A DNA stretch of 64,000 nucleotides, taken from assembly GCA_013397435.1 (NCBI GenBank), contig VZRG01000034.1, positions 1,228,315 to 1,292,314 on the forward strand. The letters are read 5' to 3'. Source of the stretch: Erythrocercus mccallii. Its lineage: Eukaryota > Chordata > Aves > Passeriformes > Dicruridae. Both the position numbers and the translations under genes were made by a program. Of this stretch, positions 51,891-64,000 are shown piece after piece; position 1 is the first letter of the stretch; each line of letters starts with the position of its first letter. The notes beneath the pieces were generated by a model. That model ran no database searches, was not told the DNA's origin, and saw only the letters and a program-made list of their open reading frames with translations.

Positions 51891-54800
51891 GTAAGGTAAA
51901 TACTTGATTGCTTTTATCCACTGTCCTTTTAATGCATATTCTCAAATATATGAAGGCAAAGTTTTTGTTCTCAGACTGTTTGGTGACTTTTGTGCACCAT
52001 CTGTATTCACTGTATTCTTTCTATCTGTATTCTCTAGAAATATGCCATTACAGGTAAGTCATATTTATTCAGGTAGCTGTTCAGTGCTTGTTCCCTAATG
52101 AAAACCTCATTGCCACAGGTTTCTGTCAGGTCAGGAGCCATTCAGAGTAGCAGATGGGAGCCAGGTGTCTCATTCCAGTTAGATTTTTTTGGCTTTTGTG
52201 TATTGTAACTGTGGTCCTGTTGAGTGTCCTTCTTGCTAGTATAGTTGTTATATGCGAGTTAAAGTACTGATTTTGTTTAGGGATTGTTGCTATCAATAAA
52301 GATATTTTTATCTTCCTATAACATTTATTTTTGTACCATGACAGGGTTATATTTGCAGTCTGATTTTTCTTACTTTATTACAGTATTCAATAGCCACTAT
52401 ATTTTATAAATATAAATGACTTATGACTTGAAACACTTGAGTGGGACATTATAACTTGTCATTTTGTATTTTGGAAAACAGATTTTCATTATTTTTTCGA
52501 GCAAATTTTAGGATAAAATGCCCCTACCTGTAAATGAACAGTGAAACTTAACTTGGCTGGGAGGTCTAATGTAACTTCAGTAAGACAAACAACTTGCTTT
52601 GTGTGTCTTGCATGGCTGATACTTTAATCAAAAATAATGATTCCTAGAACCATCTTTTCATGGGAATTTTTCCTTGCCCTCAATACTTCAGCACATACAA
52701 GAACTCACTTTACAGACATATATATGTAAGTAGTTACGGTGTAAAGATGGGGTGTATTTCAGACAGCACCAGCTGCCTCTGATGCAAGAGAAGGGGAATG
52801 CAATTGCTTCTGTGGAAGTCTGTACATATTTGCCAGAATTTATAAATGTTTACAAGTAACTGGTCTTCGCATAAGCAGGGCCCTCAGGGAGTGCTAGGCC
52901 CCCATCTGCTGGAGAGTTTTATGTCAATTCTGGTGATTTTTAGGTTATTTTTTCCTGCATTTTTCTCTAAGAATTATCATCACTTGGCTTACTTACTTAA
53001 ATGCTGATAGTGCCTGGAGAGGCAAAGGCCTTATTGTTTGGAGTAGTCTACATACATATGGTGAGAGACAGTTTCTCTCCCAACAAGTTTTCCATCTAAA
53101 TAAACAAGGTTAACAGGGCTGGGAAGAAGCAGTAACTCCCCATTTCACGGGGGAAGTACCAGAAAGTGAGAGGAGCTGAGCACTGAGCCCCAATCCTGAC
53201 AGGCACCAAAACGTTTGCTCCTGGCAGGGCCAGAGGGTTTTGGAAAATATTTTCAAGTTGAAAACAGTTGGAAGTGTTCTTCAAGAAAATAAACACTGCA
53301 ATCTGCTTGGGTAGCTAAGCAGGAATGGCACAGAACTTGGTATCCCAGAGGTTCTGGGGATTAAAGGCTTTCATCAACTTTTATGACCTTTGGGGATATC
53401 CTGTGGCCTCCTGAGTACTTTTGGTAGCTTAATTTGCAGCTTTTCCTTGTTGTAGTGCTGCCTAGAGCTGTGCCTTTGACTAGAGTCTCTTGACTGTAGT
53501 TACACAGCCAACATGTGACTGAAGTCTAAGTGTGAAGTCTAAGTTGCTGGTTTTGAGGAGCCTGAGGTGGTAGCTAAGGTGCCTGCCTCGCTGTTTACAG
53601 AGAAGCCTTGCCTGAGGACACAGATGGGACTGTTTCTAGGATGCTGCTTGTCTTCTATGGTTGGATGACACAGGAGAATGTAACCAAGACACAGAGAACA
53701 GTCAGGCTCATACAGAAATCCCTGCCTTTGCCCTATTTCTCCCCCAGCATGGCCACTGCAGAAAGCAACAAGAGTGCTCCTGGAACCAGCCTTACAGCTC
53801 TTGGCAGCCACCTCAGGGCAGCGTGTTTCAGTGGCTGGAGTAAGATTAATTGCACACTTGAATTTCACACATATCTTTAGGGGCACCTCTAATTATGAAT
53901 TCATTGCAGCTTACAGTTAAGTTTGTAACGTTGGGAATGTTTAAAACCAGAGATTTGTCATCAGCAGGGAAGCCTTTAAGGAGGTAAATCTTATATCAGT
54001 ATTTCCTTCTTCTCCTGTGTAGGAATAGTAGTGGGTGAAGAGGGAAAATATCTGGTATGGTAGAAGAAAAGCCCCTCTGTCCAGTTGAGATAGCATTCCC
54101 AGGGGAAAGCATGCAGGTCTGGGAATTCTTTGGGAAATCTGTTGGTTTTTTTCTATCAGACCTAGGAAATAGCTCACAGTCCTGCCCAAATAAAACTAGA
54201 CTGAAGCCGTGCCCAAACTGTGCCAGCAAAGAGTGGCAGTGTAGTTTGAAGAGCCTGGCTTATCACGTTGGGCTGGTTTGCAGGGAAAATGAATATTAGA
54301 TAGAAATGCATATTTATTAGAATCCTATTTGTTGCTGCAAATTACAATCACTTTGAAAGTGGATTGATTTACCTCTTTCCTCTGAAGTCCTGCTTTCATT
54401 CTCTGGCCTGATGCAGTGTAGAAAGAATCAAACCATCTCTATATTAAAAAAAGAAAAGAAAGAAACTTACTCAAACCATAAGAAAGGGTTTTGGTTTCTT
54501 CAAAAGAAGAAAGGCAGTCTTGCCATAAATTTGATAAATTGCATTTATAGTGCTTATGCCCACAGATTTAGCTTGTAACAGGGAAATGTGCTATGTTTAA
54601 ATACCCAGAAGGAGTCTGGAAGACAGATTTGTCCTGATAGCTTGTCATTTACCAAAATGGGTAGTGATAATTGGACACAGGAGACACTTGCAGATCAGCC
54701 TTTAGTGACAGTGGTGATAGTTACTGAAAACATAAAATATCTCATGGTGGAGCTTCAGTGTCTTCTCTGTCATCAGCCCAGGCAATGTCCCCAGCAAACA

Positions 54801-57800
54801 CCATATGCATCATTGCCAACTGCATTATATCAAAATACTCTCACTTCAGTCCCTTTCTTGTCCTTTAAAATATTCTACAACTGTGTGTATTAAAATTTAC
54901 AGAATATTAATGAAATTGGAGAAGTGTAAGAGGGATGGATAAACCCATCCTTCCTATGTTGCTTTTGGCTGTGATGGCTCTGGCCTGGAGCGAAGCAGGC
55001 ATATTAGTTATCTACCAGGTATAAACCTGTTTTCCAAACCTTGCTCCCCTTGATCAGCATTGTATTACTAATCATTACCTTTTAGCCACACTGGTATCCT
55101 GTGCCATAAGACTCAACGCTGCTCGGATAGAGTAGAACAAGATGAAGAAGAAAATTACTTCTTCAAAGAGTGAATTATCACAATTAACTGCAAATCTGGG
55201 TATCAAAAAGCTTCCCAAAGTTTCTTAATTAGAACCTTTTTTTTTTTTTGCATTGCTTTTAAGTATCATTTATTGCAACTTCCTGGTTATTTAGCTTGTA
55301 CTTTTGAGAAAATATGGGAGCTTTTGTGGGGCACTGTATACAGCTATGATATAATTGCAGAAATCCCAGCAGAAGGTTGTATATCATTCTGACTTTTCCA
55401 ACTACAGTTCTGCCTGTCAAATAACTTATAAGAACTGGGGTTTTTTTTACCGCATTTTGCATGCTTGAATGCCACATCTTAAATGCAGGATACTTATCTC
55501 CTTGCTCTGTGCTGCCTTCTCAGCACTTTTAACTAGTCCCTTTCCTGCTTCTTGCAAAGCATGCACAACACTGCCTGCAATGGATGCTTGTATTGCTTAG
55601 TTGTAACATTTGGCTGTCTAAGGAACTGCTGAAAATTATATTCAGATGAAGCTAAATTGCCAGCTAAACATTGAATTGAGCAGTAGATGGTGAAGTCCCA
55701 CGTGGGTATTTTATTATTAATCTCATCAGGAGGTTGTAGAGAACAATACCAGTAATTAGTCATACCTTCCAACCCTGTAAACCAGGACATATTGGTTATA
55801 TTACCCCTCACAGTATACTTTATGAATAAACTTCCTATTTAACTTATGTATTATGATGTAAGAAGGATTTCTGGATCTTAATGAAGGTATTATGTGAATT
55901 AAAGAATACGATTTAACTGAACAGGATAAAATTTATTTATTCATAACTAAATCATTGTTCAGTACATTAGTGTGTATGATTGAAAAGGTAGCTTTTTTTT
56001 TTTTTTAATGAGGCCTTGGATTAATAAATGCTGGAAAGATTTAAGAACTTCCTTTTCTGCCCTTTTGCTGATGTTGTTACCCTAGATATAAGGTATTCAG
56101 GTTGTATGTTATATTCATATCCACTACTTCTAAGACATATGACCTGAATATGGCAAAAAGATAATTTTATAATATAATGGTAAGAACCTATAAGAAAATT
56201 AAATGAGGCCAGTAGCTACCCTATAATGAAGGTTCTGTTTAAGGAAAGGATCCCTGTACAGCAGAGCTGTTAATAACTGCTAAATTAAATGGCATTTAGG
56301 CATATACATAAACACAGACCCCCATGTTATTAATCAGGATCAGAAAGTTTATTGAGGTTTTTAATTCAGTCAAGTTAAAATGTAGGAGCACATTTTCCCT
56401 GACTTGTTGTGGATTCAGTAATTTCTGTGGATTCTGTATTTTCAATCACATCATTTTACCTAAAAGTTAATGGGAATAAAAGGTCCAAGGGGGTTCAATA
56501 ACATAGACTCCCTCAAGTTCTCAAGACTACACAGATACTAAATGCATTTATAAACTTAAGTTTCGGGTATTTTACTAAAAATTAGTTGATTTAGCATTTG
56601 TTGCAATGTGCTAGAAACAGTTTCTCTGCCCATACCTTTGATGTATACATGGCTGTCAGGTTGGCTGCAAGCTTTGCACTGGTAAATATTTACTTAGGGA
56701 GTTGTTGGGTTTTTCTGTAGATATCAAGCTGATGAGTGGCTAGTATAGATCTGATGTGAAGAGAAATGCCATCTCAAGTCAACCCTCCTTAAAGTAGGCT
56801 AGACACCAAGTCCGTCTGTTTTACCACAAACTTGCTCCCCGCAAGCCACAAATTGCCCTTTTAGGAAAGCAAAACAAACTTAAGGAAATAATAATCTGCA
56901 CTGCTCAGGCAAAAGCACTTCTTAAATGGGCTTGCAAACATTGCTGTAGAAAGACACAAAGGCAATTAAAACTTCAAATGAATAATAAAAAATAAAAGTG
57001 CCAAACACAGAAGGTAATGTTAAATTTCAATATGGTTTAGCAATATTTAAACTTAAGTTTGAAATCTTATCTCTGTCTTGAATCCTACAGATTGGTTTGT
57101 AGAAGAAAAAGCCTGCTTTTTCTCTTTGGAATCTTCAGTTTTAAATTTATACTTCTGTCTTTGGCACAAATGAATCTGACTCTGATAATCTTAATGCTAT
57201 ATTTTTTTCAAGCGGTTGAGGAGAAAGAGGGGTAAAAACCAGTTTTCAGATCTTCAGAAAGCAAGCTTTAGTGCTTGCCTACTTTTTTGTTTGGTTTGTC
57301 TTGGAGTGTTGCGCTTTTTATGACTTTTTTTTTGTGAGAGACAGGCTGATCCAACAGACATTCAAAAACATTGTAATCTGTATTTATTAGTGGAAGACAC
57401 AAGACTAATGGAATGAATTGATAATGCTCTGTATACACATGCTATATTTACCTAGTTCTGCTTAAGTCTGAATGGAAATTTTACTTATTGTCTAACTAAT
57501 AATTATTTTACCAGCTATATTAGTTCTGGGTATTGATTTTACACTAGCAGTAAATTTGATAAATCTTTTTACAACTATTTAATTGTTTATTTCTTTGTTT
57601 GTAGATAATAAAATTAAAAATCCCAGCTGAGACATTGAGCTGCCAAGAATGAATACACTTATATGAACAAAAATAATACTTTTCTCAGAAAATTCTTTGC
57701 AGATATCAAACCATTGTCTGATCTTTATACCCACATATATTTAAATATTAAATTTTTAAAATGCTGGAATAATAAACCACTAATACTTCTGAATTCAAAT

Positions 57801-58543
57801 GTCTGAATTTGGAGTAAGATGCCCACTTAGAAGTCCTAATGAGGAATAAAGTTGTAACCACAGTTAATTGTCCTGCAACTTTTAAACTGAATTAGTGATG
57901 CTTAAAGGTGCATGGAACCACAGCAGGCAGGAGAACAGGGATCTAAACACTAACGAGGCTCCAGTTAAATTAGTGAGGCAGAGTCCTGATAAATACTTCT
58001 GTGTTTAAGCATTGTTCCTGGTGGGGGTGATTGGTGAAGAAAAGCATCTTTGGAGCAACGTTGGTTAGGAGTGATGTTCTGTTGCTCATTTAGATCATGA
58101 ACCTTTTGTCAATACGAACAATTAGTGGGCTAAAGATTCCATTGACCACACGACAAGAATCAATATACACAGTACTTGTTAGTTATTTACCACAGAGTGT
58201 ATTAAAGCCTGTAGATTCGCCATAAATCCTTTAAAGATATCCTGCTATGATCCTTGCCACAACATGCATTGACACATCAATAAATCCTTTTGACAAGGGT
58301 GATATGTGAAAATCAATACCAGTTTATCAGCTATTTCCATGTAGTCTTTTCTACAGAGGTTTAAAGATCTTTTCCCAAAGCTGTACAACTGACATAGTGT
58401 AGGGACAGATCTTGAATCAAATAGTGACCTTGATTAATGCTGTTCACACAAAGAATTTTTAAAATCCCATATAAGGGACATACAACCATTTCTGATGAGG
58501 TTCACTGTTTGGAAAGTGCTTTTCAAAGCTTTTACTGAATTTA

Positions 58544-58559
58544 TTTTTTTTTTTTTTTT
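58544..58559 (+). repeat. Poly(T)16 tract
   Basis: Sixteen T residues. No retrotransposed sequence is recognisable on the minus strand next to it. Confidence 0.85.
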
Positions 58560-59400
58560 GGAAGGCAAATGAACTTGGGGTGCACCCAGACCATGTTAGG
58601 TGCTTCTTTTTCTCAAAGAAAATGAAGTTTCTTCTGCTGATAAAAAATTGCCAGATGTTTCTGTTTCACTAAATTATTTTCTACAACACAAGCCATCACC
58701 AAAGGCCGTGCTATGTACTTATTCTGCTATACAAACTTTATTGCGTTATAAAAATAGGTTCAATACATATATTTATAATGGAAAGTATACAATTTAGGCA
58801 GAGTAGAACCATTTTTTAGTTGGTTCTTCTGAAGTGTTTGAGGGACTTTTAACTGATCCTATCTGATTTAGTGTCAAGCAATCTTTTAAAAATTTAGGCT
58901 TCTTAGGCTTTCAGTAATGATTATCTTTCGTGTCTAAGTAACAGATTATTTAGATTTTTACAGGGACTCCTTCTATGCATAATGTCCTCCTAATGTATGC
59001 AGCAATTTTATCCTGAAGTTTTATACATTACTTATTTAATCAGGAAGTTCTAATTGTCCTGGAGGATGTAAAAACTTTCAAAACCAAGGTAAAACAAAAA
59101 AAAGAAATGTCCCTAAAATACAGAAATATAGCTGAAACAGAAAATAATGGCTACATTAATGACACTAGTTGTTATTCTTTTTAATTTAAACATTTTGCCC
59201 CTTTCTTGCACAAAAATTTAAAAATTTGAATTCCAAGGTAGGCAAAATATTAAATTAGCTCTGTATCTTGCATTCAGGGACATGTAAGTCATGCAGCAGC
59301 TTAAAAATCATCTCAAATTCCACAGAGAGGAAAAGATAAGGGTGCATAATACATGACTTTATGGGACTACCTCTGCCAAAGTCAACTTTGATAGAAGCAA

Positions 59401-59465
59401 ATCCAATTCCCTCTTCAGTCAACGGGAGCTGGCACTGCTAATGGCAAGGTTCAGTTCTGCCCCTT
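59401..59465 (+). repeat. Possible ancient palindromic DNA-transposon-like remnant
   Basis: 'cttcagtcaacgggagctgg' followed by a ctaatggcaaggttcagttc stretch resembles the same old repeat type as at 41.15 kb (ttgaagtcaatgggagttttgccattgacttc). The match is weaker than that copy. Confidence 0.3.
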
Positions 59466-61611
59466 GGTATAATTTTTCCTGTGAAAGTTCAATGTACTGA
59501 ATGTGTTTCCTGTAAAGCTTTCTACAGATACTGACCCTAATGGAAGGAATAAGGCTTTGGCTTATGTTGCAATGGTTTTAAGTGGTGCAAAAGATAAGTG
59601 CAACACTCATGATGGAGATTCAGCTCTCTTGGTCTTTTCCTGCCCAACTCTATACAATATTTCACTGTAAAAATCTTACCTAAAACCTCCATTCTAAAAT
59701 CTCCATTATTCTGCTATGTATACGATATAATGTACACCTTGTTATCTGCCTTTCTTTCACCCCTTTATTTTCCTCCCCTCCATCATTTCTCCTTTATCAT
59801 GTTCCCTCTGAAGAATCTCTAACTATGGATAAATGTAATGTGTTAAATGTCATTAAAATACGGAAAAAACCTCTATTTTGTTTAACTACCTTGTTTATGG
59901 TGATGAAGATATTTAAATGATATCCCCCTACCAGTTAGATACATGAATCACCCTTAAAAGTAATTAGTGAATTTTTCACTTTTCACAAAGGATTTGTTAA
60001 ATACCTTCTCTCTGTCTCTTTCTCTTCTTTAAAAAGGAAAACTGTTCCCACCTAATGCTGCTTTTTCCCATTAGAGTAGTCTGGATTTCTTGGTGCACAA
60101 CCAGGATGGGCTTCTGGTGTGTGCCGCAGTGACTGCAAGCTGAAAAGGGAAGACAGTATGAAGAAAAGGGTGGAATAAAATCCACGTAAACAACCGAAGA
60201 ACAATGATCGCTGAGTGAAAAACAAGGTAGAATAGCCTCAGGCAACAGATAACCCAAGCTCTAGCTGACCTTGGCAGTATGACTGGATCTTTACATAAGG
60301 ACAGACTCCTGCAGCAATTTCATCAGTTTTGCCCCACTGTCAACCTTGCATCTATTACTATCTTTGTTTTTTCCTCGGCTCACGTGTATTTATTGCTAAA
60401 ATGTATTTACTATGACTAATAGAAGGAAGATCTCTAGGTAAGCTTCAGCCTTCTCAGGTCTTTCAGACTCCTGAGGACTGATGAAATTCAGGACTCTTTT
60501 TGTTTGCTTCAAGTCTCTTGAGCCAGAGAAAATTAGATACCAGCTCTGCACCAACAGGGTTGAATTTTTTGCCTAAGAGCAGTCTTGCTTCTCATTTTGG
60601 CATAGTTGTAGAGTATATCTTTTGTCCTTTCTGCTGCGAATGTGCAGTTAAACTAACAGCAGAGGATGGAAAGGCAGCTGTCTTGAGCACGTCACTTGGC
60701 AGTGACCAGACCTTAAGCATGAACAGATTTGTTGAGGCAGCTTTCCCAGCCTATTCAGTAAAGGCAACGAATTCTGAGCCTTGTGTACTATGAGCTGATG
60801 GGGTCTATTAAATATCCTCATATAAAACATGCCAGGGGCCAGTGTAAGGGAAAGAAAGGAGTATTCACTGAGAGACATAAGCTAAAAACTGTCAAGAGTT
60901 CCGTGTCACCAAGAATAGTTGTTTGGCTGTTTGGTTGTCAACAACTACTTCAAAATTTTAAGGGCTGCATGCTTTTTATATCATAAAAGAATTTTGGCTA
61001 TAACAAATGATCATGCTACTGCATCCACAGCTGGTATATATAAATGAAACTCCATATATTCAGCTGAGAGAGGAAGATTGCTTTGTGGTGTTTTTGTTAC
61101 AGGCTACCATGTACCCTATGCACCTGTGTTTTAAAGTCACAATATATCAAGAGTCAAACACCTGTGGACTGAGCTGTACAGGATAAAAATGTGTTGCCAT
61201 GGTGTTTTGATGTTTTAACCATTTTAAATATTAAAATAATTAAGAGAGTGAATTGCAAATTTTAGCTGATGATTGCAGAAGGATCATATCTACTGTTTGA
61301 ATCATCTTGTGCATATCTTCATTTGTTGCTGATGAACTAATTTCCAATGTATTTATTTTTAAAAGAAGGAGTCCTATAATTTAAAAGCACACTAGTAAAA
61401 ATACTTTTAGTTTTTAATGCTGCTGAAAATAAAGGGATCTTGTGCTCATATAATCAAAAAGGAAAGTTTTTCATAAGAGTAGATTGATAAGTTATTACAT
61501 GGAAATTAGTTTGCTATTTTCAAAAGCAGGGAAAAATTTTGTAGATCTTCTGATTACATCCATCTTCATTAGATTTTCCTGCAGAGGAGGTGCAGGGGAA
61601 GAAACCTATGC

Positions 61612-61643
61612 AAAAAAAAAAAAAAAAAAGAAAAAAATAAAAA
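61612..61643 (+). repeat. A-rich tract, poly(A)18 core
   Basis: Eighteen A residues, then a G, then further A runs broken by G and T. Low complexity. Confidence 0.85.
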
Positions 61644-64000
61644 GGTGTTGCTGCATGACCATGAGGTCTCTTCAAGAAATTTTTTTCCTTATTATTCCTT
61701 ATTTCCCTTATCCTGTCAGCTATCCTCTGTAGTTGACAGTTTGGGTTTGGAACAAAGTTAGAAGTTTGAACGATGAAACAAACAAATGGGAAGAAGCAAG
61801 GGAGAAGATTTCAGAGGCAAGAATTTGTTTGGTGGTCAGCAAGATGGTTTTATTTCCACCCTCCAACCTGACCCATTTTCTTTACCTTAATTATTTAGTT
61901 GTTTTACGTGAACAGTGATAAAGCACATGTGCTAAATATGTAATAATGTTTTGTCAAAAAGAGGTTATATTTCAGTAACAAGACTGTATCAATTGCTTTA
62001 GTTTATAAATCAATTGCAATAGTTTGTAAATCTGCTAGTGAGACATTGAATTCAGAAGTCCTAACAATGCTGCATAAATATTTACCTAATATTTACCTGA
62101 AATAAGGATAAGGTGTAAAAACACACCAGTCCTCTACATGGGGGAGCAACAAGAACATTTTGGTTTCACTTTCAACTGTTGTGTGACAAAACTAAACCAT
62201 CCATTCTTCACTTTGTGTCTTGCACAGAGGGAATGACATTATATTTTACTTCTTTCCAGGCATATGATGCTAGTGTTCTAAAAAACTCAAAACTTTTTTC
62301 TCTCCTAGAAATAATATTTCCTCAGCTTCTAGGATCATAAATGTAAAATACTTTGAAAAAAACCCCAAAACCAAAAAATCCACCAAAAATCTCAGACGCC
62401 TAGTCTGTGTAGTCAATCCACACATTATGTGTTTGTTCCTGAGAACTTCTTATTTCCTGGGATTTGGACATCTCTTCCATAAGCTGACCGATACTGGGGC
62501 CTGTGCTGGACACAGCTTAAAAGAGGAAGGGCTTACTTTTAAAGATGTCTCTGTGCATTTTGGCTGAGGTCTTCTCAGGAGTTGTAAAGAAATTTGGCAG
62601 GTGAAATGCAACAGTCCTTTGAAAAGATGTTTTCTTATGTTTGAGCAGCTCTGGTGGCCACTGCCAAAGAGGGACAACTGCCAGTCACTCCTGAACTCTT
62701 CCCAGGCCTTTTTGGGAGAAACTGATGTCATGATTCATCTTTGCATGAGACAGTGCCCATGTTTCCCTGCTGTTTTATGCCTCAGCACAGGAGGAGGTTC
62801 TTTGTTTTCTCTCCCCTTGGACTCTCTTCTTGCAGTCCCATGCAGGGCTGAATACAATCTGGCCTATGGTAGAGATTTGGAATCTGTTAGCTTGCTCTTC
62901 TACAGCTTTCAAGGCTTGCCAGCAATACTGTGGGAAGCCTGGAAAAAATTAAAGTGTTATTCTATCCTGAAACTTGTTTCTGCAAAAATGCTATTCTAGG
63001 CTTCCATGTTTATTGTTCCTCCATTATTCTCTGTATGAAATTTGATCGGTTTCAAAAGGAGAAGGAAAAAAGCAAAAAAAAAAAGAAATAAAATTTCTGA
63101 TTACCTGTCCAGCAGACGCCTTCTTTGAGCAGACAGCCTCAATTCTCTCTCCTCAATCTGAGAATCAGAATCTCTTCTGGTGAAAGGAATCAAACCCAGC
63201 TGAGAATGGCTCTACTAAATGTTTGAACTTAAAATTCTTTTCAGCTGAAAAAAAATGAAGCTACTTGACAGCAAATTCACAGTGCAAGGTTATTTTTAAA
63301 TGCTAATATATTGGCTGCTTCATAGGGAAGGCAGAACTGTAAATAGTGGGGCAGTACCTGGGGTTTCCTCTGAGAAACCTTTTTGGCACCTGTTTTCCAG
63401 TGTCATTTATTCAACCTGCAGAGTAACTTCTCATGTTTCAAATGCAAGTCACAGACCAGTTGTCCACTGCCTCTTCTTACAATAGCCCAAATCACCCCTG
63501 TATTAGTCCAGTTGGAGTGAACCCATGAACATTTAAATATTTTATCTCTGTAAAATTCAGTGAAGTTTATTGTGGAATTTCTTTTGGAAGTTTTTATTGG
63601 GAGAAGATGCACATAGTACATAGCTTGCCTTTACCTTTGGGCTAGTGACAGAGAAGTTCTGAAAGGGTCCCTGTGTCGTAAATGCAGAGAGGTACATCAC
63701 AGACCTGATGTGAACATGACCTGCAAGAATTCTGGATTGAAAGCAGCAGATTTGTTAATGGTCAGATCTTGTAAACTGGTGGTAGCCTTTCTCTCATCTA
63801 GAAACTCTGTTTACATTCAAAAAACAAACAAGTGCATTCAATCAAGTCTTCCTGATTGGTGAAAAATAAAGTTCTTCTGATCTACAGAGCTATAAATAAG
63901 ACACTTCAACCATTTTCCTAGGAACTAAGAGCTTGGCCATTATTAGTTAGTTTAGGAGTGTAATTTTCACCTTAGATATAATTAATAAAGATCAATCTTA

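Larger units (their letters stand above)
12409..64000 (+). other. LDB2: LDB2 intron 1 (5' part)
   Basis: No second LDB2 exon is visible, so the remaining 51.6 kb is read as intron. LDB2 is known for very long first introns in vertebrates. 12.4-30.1 kb is mostly unique AT-rich DNA with a long antisense open frame at 14.4-15.1 kb and faint CR1 scraps at 18.2 and 18.9 kb. 30.1-42.3 kb holds two CR1 ends, a pyrimidine tract and three strong inverted repeats. 42.3-52 kb has the (ATCT)n array, an AT-rich palindrome and tRNA-SINE remnants. 52-64 kb is mostly featureless apart from an ancient repeat at 59.4 kb and A/T tracts. Other open frames here are short and unrecognised. Confidence 0.85.

Noticed and set aside
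62601..62999. 132-codon plus-strand frame in the intron
   Set aside because: No similarity recognised to LDB2 or any family; likely chance.

Overview
The window looks like nuclear DNA of a bird. It is AT-rich, intron-poor in repeats, and its only confident interspersed elements are CR1 LINE 3' ends with the avian-type octamer tails (ATTCTATG, ATTCTGTG). There are no bacterial-style genes, operons, rRNA, CRISPR arrays or intact mobile elements. The species cannot be told from the sequence.

The one gene I can name with confidence is LDB2 (LIM domain-binding protein 2, CLIM1), on the + strand. Its first coding exon is 12277-12408 (44 codons, phase-0 donor GAG|GTAAGT). It sits at the 3' end of a CpG island (about 11360-12430) that holds a plausible core promoter and a leader with up to four upstream ORFs. 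No exon 2 was found by reading the rest of the window, so 12409-64000 is read as part of LDB2 intron 1.

Layout: 1-11359 is upstream intergenic DNA with ancient SINE remnants and a GC-richer block at 8.4-9.5 kb. 11360-12430 is the CpG-island promoter, leader and exon 1. 12409-64000 is intron. The intron carries two clear CR1 ends (30096-30480 and 41975-42297), several degraded CR1 or SINE pieces, an (ATCT)n microsatellite at 43.1 kb, homopolymer and pyrimidine tracts, and four unusually good inverted repeats. The best of these is a perfect 24-bp stem with a 12-nt loop at 37754-37813.

I found no new multi-gene system. The most useful leads are the uORF-rich LDB2 leader, the perfect hairpin at 37.75 kb, and a long open frame antisense to the intron at 14.4-15.1 kb. 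Three intronic stretches also read like conserved noncoding elements, but conservation cannot be tested here.
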